A stretch of DNA of 64,000 nt from Methylobacterium sp. 10 (lineage in GTDB: Bacteria > Pseudomonadota > Alphaproteobacteria > Rhizobiales > Beijerinckiaceae): contig NZ_KI912577.1 in NCBI RefSeq assembly GCF_000519085.1, positions 3,714,035 through 3,778,034 on the forward strand, given 5' to 3'. The position numbers and the translations under genes are program-made. Below are positions 17,594 through 27,464 of the stretch, in pieces; position 1 is the stretch's first letter; the number at the start of each line of letters is the position of its first letter. The notes beneath the pieces were generated by a model, which was not told where the DNA came from, made no database searches, and saw nothing but the letters and a program-made list of their open reading frames with translations.

Positions 17594-17789
17594 GCATCGC
17601 TCCTCGGCGAGGGACGCCCTCACCATACCAGTCGAAGCGGCACCGACCGGACCGCTGCCGTTTCAAATAGGTGCCGTCCGTCTCGGGTCACCACGCTGTG
17701 GCATTGCCACGCTGCGGCTTCTAGCATCAGCTGCGCGTCCCGACAGGGGCAGAGTGCCTTGGAGGTTGCCCCATCATGAGTGCGTCGTC

Positions 17790-19181
17790 ATGAGCTTCGC
17801 CATCGCGCTGCTGGCGCTCGGATTCCTGATGCTCGTCGCCTATCGCGGCTTCAGCGTCATCCTGTTCGCCCCGGTGGCGGCGCTCCTGGCCGTGCTCCTC
17901 ACTGATCCCTCCGCCGTGCTGCCAGTCTTCTCCGGCCTGTTCATGGAGAAGATGGTCGGCTTCGTGAAGCTGTACCTGCCAGTCTTCCTCCTCGGCGCGG
18001 TGTTCGGCAAGGTCATCGAGCTGTCGGGTTTCTCGCGGTCGATCGTCACGGCGGTGATCGATCTCGTGGGCGCGCGCCGGGCGGTGCTCTCCATCGTGCT
18101 GGTGTGCAACCTGCTCACCTATGGCGGCGTCTCGCTCTTCGTCGTGGTGTTCGCGGTCTATCCGTTCGCGGCGGAAGCCTTCCGGCTGAGCGAGATCCCC
18201 AAGCGGCTCATCCCCGGCACCATCGCGCTCGGCGCCTTCTCCTACACGATGGACGCGCTTCCGGGCACACCGCAGATCCAGAACATCATCCCCACCACCT
18301 TCTTCGGCACCAACACCTGGGCGGCGCCCTGGCTCGGGCTGATCGCCGCCGCCTTCATCCTCGTCGTCGGCGTCGCCTATCTCGACCGGCGCATCGCCTC
18401 GGCCAAGGCCAGGGGAGAGGGCTACGGCAGCGGCCATACCAACGAGCCGACACCCGTCTCCGACGAAGCCCTGGCGCATCCCCTGGTGGCGCTGCTGCCG
18501 CTCGTGGTGGTCGGCCTCTCGAACCTCGCCTTCACGGCGCTCATCCCGCGCCTCTACGGGGCGAAGACCGAGACCATGCTGGCGGGGCTCGACAAGCCCA
18601 TCGTCACCACGGTCTCGTCGGTCACCGCGATCTGGGCGGTGGAGCTGGCGCTGCTGGCCGGCATCTTCACGGTCTTCGTCTTCGCCTGGAAGCCGGTCTC
18701 GAAGAGCTTCGCCGAGGGCAGCCGCGCGGCGGTGGCGGGCTCGCTGCTGGCGGCCATGAACACCGCCTCCGAATACGGGTTCGGCGCCGTCATCGCGGCC
18801 CTGCCGGGATTCATCGTCATCCGCGAGGCCCTGTCGGCCATCCCCGACCCGCTGGTGAACGAGGCGGTGACGGTGACGGCGCTGGCCGGCATCACCGGCT
18901 CGGCCTCCGGGGGGCTGAGCATCGCCCTCGCCGCCATGTCCTCCACCTTCATCGCGGCGGCTCAGGCGGCCCATATCCCCATGGAGGTGCTGCATCGGGT
19001 GGCCGCCATGGCGAGCGGCGGCATGGATACCCTGCCCCATAACGGCGCCGTCATCACCCTGCTCTCGGTCACCGGCCTCACCCACCGGCAGGCCTATGCC
19101 GACATCTTCGCGATCACCGTGCTCAAGACCAGCGCGGTCTTCCTCGTCATCGGGATCTACTACCTGACCGGGCTGGTCTGA
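17790..19181 (+). CDS. GntP-family permease
   Basis: A 463-residue inner-membrane transporter with about 12 hydrophobic helices. The pattern (PVFLLGAVFGKVIELSG, ALPGTPQIQNIIPTTFFGT, AMNTASEYGFGAVIAALPGF, MDTLPHNGAVITLL) matches the GntP proton symporter family for gluconate or related hydroxy acids. The substrate is not predictable. ATG 17790 begins directly at the first helix. An alpha/beta hydrolase follows 95 bp later on the same strand and may be co-transcribed. Confidence 0.9.
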   Translation: MSFAIALLALGFLMLVAYRGFSVILFAPVAALLAVLLTDPSAVLPVFSGLFMEKMVGFVKLYLPVFLLGAVFGKVIELSGFSRSIVTAVIDLVGARRAVLSIVLVCNLLTYGGVSLFVVVFAVYPFAAEAFRLSEIPKRLIPGTIALGAFSYTMDALPGTPQIQNIIPTTFFGTNTWAAPWLGLIAAAFILVVGVAYLDRRIASAKARGEGYGSGHTNEPTPVSDEALAHPLVALLPLVVVGLSNLAFTALIPRLYGAKTETMLAGLDKPIVTTVSSVTAIWAVELALLAGIFTVFVFAWKPVSKSFAEGSRAAVAGSLLAAMNTASEYGFGAVIAALPGFIVIREALSAIPDPLVNEAVTVTALAGITGSASGGLSIALAAMSSTFIAAAQAAHIPMEVLHRVAAMASGGMDTLPHNGAVITLLSVTGLTHRQAYADIFAITVLKTSAVFLVIGIYYLTGLV

Positions 19182-19276
19182 GGCTCGGCCAGCGGCATCG
19201 CGGCCACCGATGGTCTGGACTTTCTCAGGGCGCGGGCGGCCAATGCCGCGACATCCGATACGACGGGAGTCTTCCG

Positions 19277-20053
19277 ATGGATCGTCGAACCTTCCTGACA
19301 CTCGCGGCCGCCGGTGCCGCATTCCCGCTTGGCGGAGACCCGGCCAAGTCGGGCTCAGCAAAGGCGGCTCCTCCGCCGGCGCGGAACGTGGTCCTCGTCC
19401 ACGGCCTCTTCGCAGACGGGTCGTGCTGGTCCGAGGTCATCGGGCGATTGCAGATGGCGGGGCTCGACGTCACCTCGGTGCAGAACCCGCTGACCACCCT
19501 CGACGAGGCGGTCGCCTCGGTGCAGCGGGTGCTGGCGCGGCAAGACGGGCCGACCGTGCTCGTCGGCCATTCCTTCGCCGGCATGATCGTCTCCGAAGCC
19601 GGCATCGCCCCGAACGTATCCGCCCTCGTCTACGTGGCGGCCCGCGCGCCGGATGCGGGCGAGGATTACGCGGCCCTGGCGAAGACCTTTCCAACGCCCC
19701 CCGCCAGCGCCGGTATCGTCTTCGACGGAGAATACGGGCGCCTCGGCGAGGCGGCGTTCCTGCGCGACTTCGCCGGCGACCTTCCAGAGGCAAAGGCGAA
19801 GGTGCTCTACGCGGTGCAGCAGCCCTTCGCGAAGGCGCTGCTCGCGGGCAGGACCACCCAGGCGGCTTGGCGATCGAAGCCGAGCTTCTATGCCGTCTCC
19901 ACGGAGGACCGGACGATCGATCCCGATCTCGAACGCTTCATGGCGAAGAGAATGGGCGCTACGATGATCGAGGTGAAGGCGAGCCACCTGTCGCTGATCT
20001 CTCAGCCCGACACGATTGCCAAGCTGATCCTGGACGCCGCCGGACGGCCCTGA
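19277..20053 (+). CDS. Exported alpha/beta hydrolase
   Basis: 258 residues with an N-terminal MDRRTFLTLAAAGAAFPL, a Tat-like or Sec signal (only one RR pair). The hydrolase core follows: HGLFADGSCW oxyanion region, GHSFAG nucleophile elbow (Ser about 99), an acidic residue in STEDRTIDPDLE and histidine in ASHLSLIS. It resembles the salicylate/methyl-ester esterase group (EstC/PIR7B-like). The substrate is unknown. It lies downstream of the GntP permease. Confidence 0.87.
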   Translation: MDRRTFLTLAAAGAAFPLGGDPAKSGSAKAAPPPARNVVLVHGLFADGSCWSEVIGRLQMAGLDVTSVQNPLTTLDEAVASVQRVLARQDGPTVLVGHSFAGMIVSEAGIAPNVSALVYVAARAPDAGEDYAALAKTFPTPPASAGIVFDGEYGRLGEAAFLRDFAGDLPEAKAKVLYAVQQPFAKALLAGRTTQAAWRSKPSFYAVSTEDRTIDPDLERFMAKRMGATMIEVKASHLSLISQPDTIAKLILDAAGRP

Positions 20054-20172
20054 GGCACCTCGCGGGGCCAGAGCGATGCGATAGGCCCGAACTCCCGTTT
20101 GCCGACTGCCGGGACCTGTCCTATCGTCCGACCCGGCGATGCCGGACCGTCGCCGGGAGAGGAGAGCTCACC

Positions 20173-20271
20173 ATGGCATTCTTCATCGGGATCGCAGGAC
20201 CCTGGCTCGTTCTTGCGGTTCTGGATCTTCTGGCGATTCGCCGCGACCGGGAATTGTCCCGCATCCCGTGA
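20173..20271 (+). CDS. Very small membrane protein (32 aa)
   Basis: ATG 20173 is preceded by a good purine-rich site (GGGAGAGGAGAG). The product has one hydrophobic helix (MAFFIGIAGPWLVLAVLDLL) and a charged tail RRDRELSRIP. That is the pattern of a genuine short single-pass protein. It faces the next small gene with a 6-bp gap. No family recognised. Confidence 0.5.
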   Translation: MAFFIGIAGPWLVLAVLDLLAIRRDRELSRIP

Positions 20272-20277
20272 AAGGCC

Positions 20278-20481
20278 TTACCCTGCCGGATCCTCGACGA
20301 TCTTCAGGGTGAGTTGCGTGAACGGCCTGATCTCCCAGGCGGACCCGGCCTTGAACATCATCACCACCCGGCAGCGGTCCATGACCTCGAACGCGGGAAG
20401 GCCTGGCTCCGGCTGGAACACGAGCCCCGCGATGACGTCAGGGTCGTAATCGGCGGGCCTGATCCAGACGATCTCTTCCAT
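20278..20481 (-). CDS. Small hypothetical protein
   Basis: 67 residues starting MEEIVWIRPADYDPDVIAGL, acidic with several hydrophobic strands and no signal or membrane helix. AGGAGG lies about 12 bp upstream of the ATG, rather far but present. No family recognised. It is convergent with the 32-residue gene. Confidence 0.6.
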   Translation of the reverse strand: MEEIVWIRPADYDPDVIAGLVFQPEPGLPAFEVMDRCRVVMMFKAGSAWEIRPFTQLTLKIVEDPAG

Positions 20482-20535
20482 GGGACGCTGCCACCCTCCT
20501 CGCGGTTGCCGGGTAGCGCCGCCGCCCGGCCTGTC

Positions 20536-20642
20536 TAAGCAGGTTTCGCAGACGTGCCCCCCGATTCTGCGATAAAAACCTGCGACACATCAAAGAGCTA
20601 AGCAGGGTGAAGCGTTGGCTTGCCAACGCGAACCCGCTTAGC
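20536..20642 (+). repeat. Dispersed repeat R1, copy A
   Basis: About 107 bp starting AAGCAGGTTTCGCA and ending GCGAACCCGCTTAG, with the internal palindrome GCGTTGGCTTGCCAACGC. Related copies lie at 20695-20770 (truncated), 48459-48566 (minus) and 51966-52073. No coding capacity. It fills the gap between the 67-residue gene and the oxidoreductase together with copy B. Confidence 0.85.
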
Positions 20643-20694
20643 GCGAGCCGAGCGATGGTTTGCAATGGCCATGCCGCCCGCGCGAGCCTCCGGC

Positions 20695-20770
20695 CAAGCA
20701 GGTTTCGAAAAAGTGGTCACTGGTTTTGCGCCGTGAAACCTGCGACGCGCCAAAGGCCTGAAACAGGTTC
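20695..20770 (+). repeat. Dispersed repeat R1, copy B (5' half only)
   Basis: Begins AAGCAGGTTTCGAAAAAGTGG and continues through AAACCTGCGACGCGCCAAAGG, then ends at AAACAGG. It matches the first two thirds of R1 and lacks the GCGTTGGC palindrome part. It lies 52 bp after copy A in the same orientation. Confidence 0.8.
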
Positions 20771-20842
20771 GGCAGCACCGGGCTTGTCCCTCACGGCCGG
20801 CAGCTTATGTCGCGTCCATCGAACAGACGAGGAGTATCGACG

Positions 20843-21817
20843 ATGCCCAAGGCGATCCGGGTCTACGAATACGGCGAGCCCGAGGTGATGCGCTACGAGG
20901 AGGTGACCGTCGGCGAGCCCGGCCCCGGTCAAATCCGCGTCCGCCAGACGGCCATCGGCGTCAACTTCATCGACATCTACTTCCGCTCGGGCGCCTACAA
21001 GGCGGCGCAGCTGCCCTTCACCCCCGGCAAGGAGGGCGCGGGCGTGGTCACCGCCATCGGCGAGGGTGTCACCGGCTTCCGGATCGGCGAGCGGGTGGCC
21101 TACGGTTCGGCCGAAGGCACCTATGCCGAGGAGGTGGTGATCGGCGCGAGTGCGGCGGTGCATCTCGCCGACGGGGTCGACGACGCCACCGCCGCGGCGA
21201 TGATGCTCAAGGGCCTCACCGCCGAATATCTCCTGCACCGGACCTGCCCGGTGAAGCCGGGCGACACGATCCTGTTCCACGCCGCCGCCGGGGGCGTCGG
21301 CCTCATCGCATGCCAATGGGCCAAGCATATCGGCGCCACCGTCATCGGCACGGTGGGCTCGGCCGAGAAGGCGGAACTGGCGCGGGCCAATGGCTGCGAC
21401 CACGTCATCCTCTACCGCGACGAGGATTTCGCCGCGCGGGTGAAGGAGATCACCGGCGGCAAGGGCGTGCGCGTCGTTTATGACGGCGTCGGCAAGGACA
21501 CGTACCCGACCTCCCTCGACTGCATCGCCCCGCTGGGGATGTTCGTGAGCTTCGGCTCCGCCTCCGGCCCAATCGAGAACTTCAATCTGGCCCTACTCGC
21601 CCAGAAGGGCTCGCTCTTCGCCACGAGGCCCACGCTGTTCACCCATGCGGGGACACGGGCCACCCTCGATTCCATGGCCGAGAACCTGTTCGGCGTAGTG
21701 GCGAGCGGGGCGGTGAAGATCCCCGTCCATGCGCGGGCGAAACTCGCCGACGCGGTGCAGGTGCACAAGGATCTGGCCGGACGCCAGACCACGGGCGCCA
21801 CGATCATGACCCCGTGA
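20843..21817 (+). CDS. qor: NADPH:quinone oxidoreductase, zeta-crystallin type
   Basis: A 324-residue zinc-free medium-chain dehydrogenase. N-terminal GroES-like domain (VNFIDIYFRSGAY, about 44-56) and Rossmann domain with AAAGGVGL (about 147-154) for NADPH. The YGSAEGTYAEEVV and KGLTAEYLL segments are typical of bacterial Qor, which reduces quinones one electron at a time. ATG 20843 (MPKAIRVYEYGEPEV) follows an AGGAG site. It is preceded by R1 repeats. Confidence 0.92.
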   Translation: MPKAIRVYEYGEPEVMRYEEVTVGEPGPGQIRVRQTAIGVNFIDIYFRSGAYKAAQLPFTPGKEGAGVVTAIGEGVTGFRIGERVAYGSAEGTYAEEVVIGASAAVHLADGVDDATAAAMMLKGLTAEYLLHRTCPVKPGDTILFHAAAGGVGLIACQWAKHIGATVIGTVGSAEKAELARANGCDHVILYRDEDFAARVKEITGGKGVRVVYDGVGKDTYPTSLDCIAPLGMFVSFGSASGPIENFNLALLAQKGSLFATRPTLFTHAGTRATLDSMAENLFGVVASGAVKIPVHARAKLADAVQVHKDLAGRQTTGATIMTP

Positions 21818-21865
21818 TCCGGGTATCCCGTGATCTCGGGATCACCTGACGACAGGACGAGGCGG

Positions 21866-22501
21866 ATGATGCCCCCAGGCGATCGCGACCTTCTCCTCGT
21901 GGTCGACGTCCAGAACGACTTCCTGCCCGGCGGGGCGCTCGCCGTGCCGGACGGCCATGAGGTCATCGACCCGATCAACCGCCTCGCCGCCCTGTTCCCG
22001 CACGTGGTCCTGACCCAGGACTGGCACCCGGCCGGCCATGTCTCCTTCGCCTCGAGCCATGCCGGAAAACGCGCCTTCGAGAGCGTGGACCTGCCCTACG
22101 GCCCGCAGGTCCTGTGGCCGGACCACTGCATCCAGGGCTCGCCCGGCGCACGCTTCTCCGCCGAGCTTCACGCCGATTGGGCCGAGCTGGTGATGCGCAA
22201 GGGCTATCATGCCCATACCGACAGCTATTCGGCCTTCGTCGAGGCCGACCGGAGCACGAGCACGGGCCTCACGGGCTACCTGCGCGAGCGACGCTTCACG
22301 CATCTCTACCTCGCCGGTCTCGCCACCGATTACTGCGTCCTCTGGACGGCCCTCGACGCGGCCCGAGCGGGTTTCGCCGTCACGGTCATCGAGGATGCGG
22401 TGCGGGGAATCGATATGGACGGATCGGTGGAGCGGGCCTGGGGGACCATGCGCGAGGCTAGCGTCGGGCGGATCGTCAGTGGGGCGATCGAGGGCGGGTA
22501 G
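21866..22501 (+). CDS. pncA: Nicotinamidase / pyrazinamidase
   Basis: Hydrolyses nicotinamide to nicotinate in NAD salvage. A 211-residue isochorismatase-fold protein with catalytic Asp in VVDVQNDFLPGG, metal ligands in TQDWHPAGHVSF, WPDHCIQGSPGA, catalytic Lys near MRKGY and nucleophile Cys in LATDYCV. All expected active-site parts are present. ATG 21866 or 21869 follow an AGGACGAGG site. Confidence 0.95.
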   Translation: MMPPGDRDLLLVVDVQNDFLPGGALAVPDGHEVIDPINRLAALFPHVVLTQDWHPAGHVSFASSHAGKRAFESVDLPYGPQVLWPDHCIQGSPGARFSAELHADWAELVMRKGYHAHTDSYSAFVEADRSTSTGLTGYLRERRFTHLYLAGLATDYCVLWTALDAARAGFAVTVIEDAVRGIDMDGSVERAWGTMREASVGRIVSGAIEGG

Positions 22502-22567
22502 AGCCTGAACACGCCGATGCGCCTGCATCCCCTATCCCCGCTTGCACTACGGCGGGGTCGTCCGATC

Positions 22568-23911
22568 TTACACCGCGCTGCCGTAGAGGTCGTAGGCGTC
22601 GGCCCGCTCGATCTTCACGGTGACGATGTCGCCGACCCGCAGCGGCCGGCGCGAGGTGACGTGGACGTTGCCGTCGATCTCTGGCGCGTCGTATTTCGAG
22701 CGGCCCTTGGCGATGCCGCCATTGGCCTCGTCGATGATGACAGGCAGGCGCTTGCCGACGCGGGCCTTCTGCAGACGGATCGAGACACCCTGCTGCGCCT
22801 CCATGAAGCGGCGCTTGCGCTCGGCCTTGATCTCGGGTGGGACGGGATCGCCGAGCTCGTTGGCCACTGCGCCGCCCACGGGCTCGTACTCGAAACAGCC
22901 GACGCGCTCGAGCTTGGCTTCCCGGATCCAGGTCAGCAGCTCCTCGAACTCGGCCTCGGTCTCGCCGGGAAAGCCGACGATGAAGGTCGAGCGAATGGCG
23001 AGATCGGGACAGGTCTCGCGCCAGCGCCGGATGCGCTCCAACTGCTTCTCCTGGTTGCCCGGCCGGCGCATGCGCTTGAGCACGGAGGGCGAGGCATGCT
23101 GGAGCGGCATGTCGAGATAGGGCAGGATCTTACCCTCGGCCATCAGCGGGATGACGTCGTCCACGTGCGGGTAGGGGTAGACGTAGTGCATCCGCACCCA
23201 AGCGCCGAGTTCGCCGAGTTCGGCGGAAAGATCGTAGAATTTCGCCCGCACCTCGCGGTCGCGCCAGGGACTCGTGGCGTAGCGGATGTCGACGCCGTAG
23301 GCGGAGGTGTCCTGCGAGACTACGAGCAATTCCTTGACGCCGGCCCTCACCAGCTTCTCGGCCTCGCGCAGCACGTCGCCGGCGGGCCGGCTGACGAGAT
23401 CGCCGCGCAGGGACGGGATGATGCAAAAGGTGCAGCGGTTGTTGCAGCCCTCGGAGATCTTCAGATAGGCGTAGTGGCGCGGGGTGAGCTTCACCCCCTG
23501 CGGCGGCACCAGATCGAGGAACGGGTCGTGGGCCGGGGGCACTGCCTCGTGCACCGCTGCCACCACCGATTCGTAGGCCTGAGGCCCGGTCACCGCGAGC
23601 AGGTTCGGATACTTTTCCCGAATTTCCTCGGGCTGGGCGCCCATGCAGCCCGTCACGATGACGCGGCCGTTCTCGGCCATGGCCTCGCCGATGGCGGAGA
23701 GGGACTCGGCCTTGGCCGAATCGAGGAAGCCGCAGGTATTGACGATGACCACGTCCGCCCCGTCGTGCCGGCGGGCGAGTTCGTAGCCTTCCGCCCGCAG
23801 ATGCGTGAGGATGCGCTCGGAATCCACCAGCGCCTTGGGGCAGCCGAGGGAGACGAACGAGATTTTGGGCGCGGCTTTCGCCGGAGTCGGAACGGAGGCG
23901 GGTACGGTCAT
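22568..23911 (-). CDS. rimO: Ribosomal protein S12 methylthiotransferase RimO
   Basis: Radical-SAM enzyme that methylthiolates an aspartate of ribosomal protein S12. 447 residues: UPF0004 N-terminal domain with cysteines in SLGCPK, VNTCGF and TGCMG; radical-SAM cluster motif GCNNRCTFC (CxxxCxxC); [17 protein letters not shown]; and a C-terminal TRAM domain. It is divergent from pabB, with about 270 bp between them. Confidence 0.96.
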   Translation of the reverse strand: MTVPASVPTPAKAAPKISFVSLGCPKALVDSERILTHLRAEGYELARRHDGADVVIVNTCGFLDSAKAESLSAIGEAMAENGRVIVTGCMGAQPEEIREKYPNLLAVTGPQAYESVVAAVHEAVPPAHDPFLDLVPPQGVKLTPRHYAYLKISEGCNNRCTFCIIPSLRGDLVSRPAGDVLREAEKLVRAGVKELLVVSQDTSAYGVDIRYATSPWRDREVRAKFYDLSAELGELGAWVRMHYVYPYPHVDDVIPLMAEGKILPYLDMPLQHASPSVLKRMRRPGNQEKQLERIRRWRETCPDLAIRSTFIVGFPGETEAEFEELLTWIREAKLERVGCFEYEPVGGAVANELGDPVPPEIKAERKRRFMEAQQGVSIRLQKARVGKRLPVIIDEANGGIAKGRSKYDAPEIDGNVHVTSRRPLRVGDIVTVKIERADAYDLYGSAV

Positions 23912-24182
23912 GGTCGCTCGTCGGTCGCGGCCGAGGAAAACTCGACCGGCCGTGATTCTCGGGGCGGAGGGTGCCGGGTTGCAGACTTCCTATACGCTCA
24001 TCCTCGCGCGGTTGCGAGGGTGGCGGTTCCGGGCACCATGCCGCCAGCCTCCACGGCCCATGCAGCCTGCGCGGCTTCCGTCGAACCGCGACCCGTGTCA
24101 CCTGTGGCGCACAATCAGGAAACCATGCCGCAGGAGGGGCCCGTGTCCCAGCCCGCGCGAAGCTCTTAAGTCCGACAGCATC

Positions 24183-25589
24183 ATGTGGACCCGCGAGATC
24201 CCCTTCATCGATCCCGTCGCGGCGGCGGAGGCGTTCTCGTCCCTGCCGGGGCTGGCCTTCCTCGATAGCGCCATGCGCCACGAGACCCTGGGACGCGTCT
24301 CGATCGTGGCCGCCGATCCGTTCGGGCGGTTCCGCTACGCGAGCGGCCGCGCGACGCTGGACGGGCGCCCCCTTGATGGATCTGGGCTGGAGGCCCTGCG
24401 TGCCTGCCTCGCGCCCTACCGGCTGGCGGGGGACGAGGGAACCGGCTTTCCCGGTGGGGCCATCGGCTATTTCGCCTACGATCTCGGCGCCAGCCTGGAA
24501 CGGGTGACGCCGCCGGCCCGCCGCGCCGGCCTCACCGACGACATCGCCTTCAATCTCTACGACACGGTCCTCTCCATCGACCATGACAGCCGGACCTGCC
24601 GGCTCATCGCCACCGGCTTTCCAGAGCTGGCGAATTCCGCAAGGGCGGTGAGGGCGCACGCGCGGCTCGACCGTTTCGCGGAGCTGCTCGGATCGGCACG
24701 TCGCGCTCCGCCGGCGCGGAACTCCGTCACGCCGCTTACCTGGCGCTCCAACTTCACCAGGGCCTCCTACGAGGCGGCGGTGGAGAAGGTGCGCGACTAC
24801 ATCCGGGCCGGCGACATCTACCAGGCCAACATCGCACAGCGCTTCGAGGCGGCGCTACCGGCGGGATACGATCCCTTCGCGCTCTATCACCGCCTGCGCG
24901 AGACCAACCCGGCGACCTTCGGCGCCTATCTGTCCTTCGACGCTCTCACCATCGCCTCGAGCAGCCCCGAGCGCTTCATGAAGCTGCAGGGCAGGGCGGT
25001 GGAGACCCGGCCGATCAAGGGCACCGTGCGCCGGGTGGAGAATCCCGCCGAGGACCGGGCTCTCGGCGAGGCGCTCCAGGCCAACGTCAAGGAGCGGGCC
25101 GAGAACATCATGATCGTCGACCTCCTGCGCAACGATCTCTCGCGCCTCTGCGAGCCGCACAGCGTCAAGGTGCCGGTTCTGTGCGGGCTCGAATCCTACG
25201 CCTCGGTCCACCACCTCGTCTCGGTGGTGACCGGGACCTTGAGGGAGGGCCATGACGCCATCGACCTGATCGCCGCCACCTTCCCCGGCGGCTCGATCAC
25301 CGGGGCGCCGAAACTGCGGGCCATGGACATCATCACCGAGATCGAGGGCGACGCCCGCGAGCTCTATTGCGGCGCCATCGGTGCCCTCGGATTCGATGGA
25401 TCCCTCGACACCTCCATCGCCATCCGCACCGTGTTCATGGACGAGACCCGCGCCGTGCTCCAAGCGGGAGGAGGGGTGACGCTCCTCTCCGATCCGGCCG
25501 CCGAATACGAGGAGACCCTGACCAAGGCGGCACGGGTCTTCGCCGCCTTCGAGCCGGGACAGGATCGCAACCGGGACGAGGCGTCATGA
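24183..25589 (+). CDS. pabB: Aminodeoxychorismate synthase component I
   Basis: Converts chorismate plus ammonia from PabA to 4-amino-4-deoxychorismate, the first committed step to p-aminobenzoate and folate. The 468 residues show the chorismate-binding domain with RDYIRAGDIYQANIAQRF, SSSPERF, PIKGTVRR (the catalytic Lys region that separates PabB from TrpE) and PGGSITGAPKLRAMDII. ATG 24183 (MWTREIPF) is chosen. The stop overlaps the pabA start by 4 bp. Confidence 0.95.
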   Translation: MWTREIPFIDPVAAAEAFSSLPGLAFLDSAMRHETLGRVSIVAADPFGRFRYASGRATLDGRPLDGSGLEALRACLAPYRLAGDEGTGFPGGAIGYFAYDLGASLERVTPPARRAGLTDDIAFNLYDTVLSIDHDSRTCRLIATGFPELANSARAVRAHARLDRFAELLGSARRAPPARNSVTPLTWRSNFTRASYEAAVEKVRDYIRAGDIYQANIAQRFEAALPAGYDPFALYHRLRETNPATFGAYLSFDALTIASSSPERFMKLQGRAVETRPIKGTVRRVENPAEDRALGEALQANVKERAENIMIVDLLRNDLSRLCEPHSVKVPVLCGLESYASVHHLVSVVTGTLREGHDAIDLIAATFPGGSITGAPKLRAMDIITEIEGDARELYCGAIGALGFDGSLDTSIAIRTVFMDETRAVLQAGGGVTLLSDPAAEYEETLTKAARVFAAFEPGQDRNRDEAS

Positions 25590-26188
25590 TCCTCGTCGTC
25601 GACAATTACGATTCCTTCGTCTTCAACGTGGTGCGCTACGTGGAGGAACTCAGCCAGGAGGTGAAGGTCCTGCGCAACGACGCGGTCGACGTCGCCGGCA
25701 TCCGCGCACTCCGGCCCGATGCGCTGATCCTCTCGCCGGGCCCCTGCACCCCCAACGAAGCCGGCGTGACCCTGCCCGCCATCGAGGCCCTGTCCGGCGA
25801 GATCCCGATCCTCGGGGTCTGCCTCGGGCATCAGGCCATCGGCGCGGCCTTCGGCGGAAGGGTCGAGCGGGCGGCGCGGCCGCTCCACGGCCAGGCGACG
25901 GCGATCCGCCACGACGGAGCGCGCTTGTTCGCGGGCCTGCCCGACCCGATGCAAGTGGGCCGCTACCATTCCCTCATCGTCACGGCACAGCCGGGGATGG
26001 ACGAATCCCTCGTCGTCGACGCCGTATCGGGGGAGGGCGAGGTGATGGCCCTGTCGCATCGCCACCACCCGACGATGGGCGTGCAGTTCCACCCGGAATC
26101 GGTGCTGACCGAGAACGGCCACGCGGTGTTCGGCAACTTCCTCGATCTCGCGCGCCGGTGGCGGGAGACCCGCGATGCTGTGGTTTGA
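25586..26188 (+). CDS. pabA: Aminodeoxychorismate synthase glutamine amidotransferase
   Basis: A class I glutamine amidotransferase of 200 residues. VVDNYDSFVFNVVRYVEEL at the start, LSPGPCTPNEAG, nucleophile Cys in GVCLGHQAIG (about 79) and the His/Glu dyad in VQFHPESVLTE. It supplies ammonia to PabB. Sequence alone cannot exclude TrpG activity, but the position between pabB and pabC argues for folate. The 3' end overlaps pabC by 14 bp. Confidence 0.95.
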   Translation: MILVVDNYDSFVFNVVRYVEELSQEVKVLRNDAVDVAGIRALRPDALILSPGPCTPNEAGVTLPAIEALSGEIPILGVCLGHQAIGAAFGGRVERAARPLHGQATAIRHDGARLFAGLPDPMQVGRYHSLIVTAQPGMDESLVVDAVSGEGEVMALSHRHHPTMGVQFHPESVLTENGHAVFGNFLDLARRWRETRDAVV

Positions 26189-27020
26189 CGGCGCCCTCCA
26201 CGAGGGGACGCGCCACGGTTTCGACCTCGTCGACCGGGGCCTGACCCTCGGAGACGGAATCTTTGACACCGCCCTCTGCCTCGGCGGCCGCATCGCTTTC
26301 CATGAGGCGCATCTTGCCCGTCTCGCCGCCTCGGCCGACATCCTCGGTTTCGCCATCGACATAGAGGCCGTGGGGGATGCGATGGGAACCGTCGCCGCCG
26401 CCATCGGCGACGGCTCGGTCCGCACCACGGTGACGCGGGGCTCCGGCCCACGTGGCCTCGCCCCGCCGGAGCTGGCCCGACCGGTCTGGTGGATCACCGC
26501 CGCGCCGCGCCGACCCGGATCGGGGTTCGCGCCGGTCTCACTCCATGCGAGCGGGATCCGCCGCAACGAGACCTCGCCGGGTTCCGGCCTCAAGACGCTG
26601 GGCTATCTCGACGCCATCCTCGCCGCCCGAGAGGCGAGGGCGCGGGGATTCGACGAGGCCCTGTTCCTCAACACGAAAGGCCACCTCGCCTGCGCCGGGA
26701 CCGGCAACTTGTTCGCGATCCTGGACGGGCGTCTCGTCACCCCGCCCCTCTCGGACGGCGTGCTGCCCGGCATCGTCCGGGCGCGGGTTCTCGGCTTGGC
26801 GAAATCCCTCGGTATCGGGACCGCGGAGCGCTCCCTCGCCCTCGACGACGTCCTGGCTGCCGAGGCGGTCGTCATGACGAATTCCCTGCGCGGTCTCTCC
26901 ACCGTCACGGCGATCGGGACGACGGCGTTCCCCGATGCGCACGAGACCGTCGCCGCGTTGAGCCATGCGCTCCGCCTCCTCATCGCCGAGGAATGCGGCG
27001 TCCCGTCGGAGGTGGCGTGA
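26175..27020 (+). CDS. pabC: Aminodeoxychorismate lyase-like PLP enzyme
   Basis: Fold-type IV PLP enzyme expected to release pyruvate from aminodeoxychorismate to give p-aminobenzoate. 281 residues with LVDRGLTLGDGIFDT, catalytic Lys in SGLKTLGYLDAIL (about 137), GTGNLFAI phosphate contact and EAVVMTNSLRGLSTV. Branched-chain or D-amino-acid transaminases share this fold, but the operon supports PabC. It overlaps pabA. Confidence 0.9.
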   Translation: MLWFDGALHEGTRHGFDLVDRGLTLGDGIFDTALCLGGRIAFHEAHLARLAASADILGFAIDIEAVGDAMGTVAAAIGDGSVRTTVTRGSGPRGLAPPELARPVWWITAAPRRPGSGFAPVSLHASGIRRNETSPGSGLKTLGYLDAILAAREARARGFDEALFLNTKGHLACAGTGNLFAILDGRLVTPPLSDGVLPGIVRARVLGLAKSLGIGTAERSLALDDVLAAEAVVMTNSLRGLSTVTAIGTTAFPDAHETVAALSHALRLLIAEECGVPSEVA

Positions 27021-27034
27021 GGCCGGGCACCATC

Positions 27035-27427
27035 ATGCGAAACCGCCTGTTCTCGCGGTTCGGCCTCGCCGCCCTCTACGGCGGCATCGGCCTCCTCCAC
27101 CTCGTCGCCGCCGACAAGTTCCTCCCGATCATGCCCGATTGGGTACCCTGGCCGAGGCAGGTCGTGATCCTGACGGGCCTCTACGAACTCGCCTGCGTGG
27201 CGGGCCTGTTCTTCGCGCGCACCCGCCGCACCGCCGGCTACGCCCTGGCCGCCTACGCGATCTGCGTGGTTCCGGCCAATATCAAGCACGCGGTCGAGGG
27301 GATCTCCGTTCCCGGCCTGCCCAACAGCTGGTGGTATCACGGCCCCCGCCTCGCCCTGCAGCCGGTTCTGGTCTGGTGGGCGCTCCACGCCACGCGGATC
27401 GTCGATTGGCCGTTCGGGCGGCGGTAG
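27035..27427 (+). CDS. DoxX-like integral membrane protein
   Basis: 130 residues with four hydrophobic helices (AALYGGIGLLHLVAADKFL, ILTGLYELACVAGLFFA, YALAAYAICVVPANIKHAVEG, LALQPVLVWWALHA). This resembles the DoxX-like four-helix family of unknown function. It ends the pab operon. GTG 27017 overlapping the pabC stop is an alternative start; ATG 27035 begins closer to the first helix. A role in folate synthesis is not implied. Confidence 0.75.
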   Translation: MRNRLFSRFGLAALYGGIGLLHLVAADKFLPIMPDWVPWPRQVVILTGLYELACVAGLFFARTRRTAGYALAAYAICVVPANIKHAVEGISVPGLPNSWWYHGPRLALQPVLVWWALHATRIVDWPFGRR

Positions 27428-27464
27428 AGCGCGGGCAGCAGAACGGACCGAAGCGAGCCGATGA

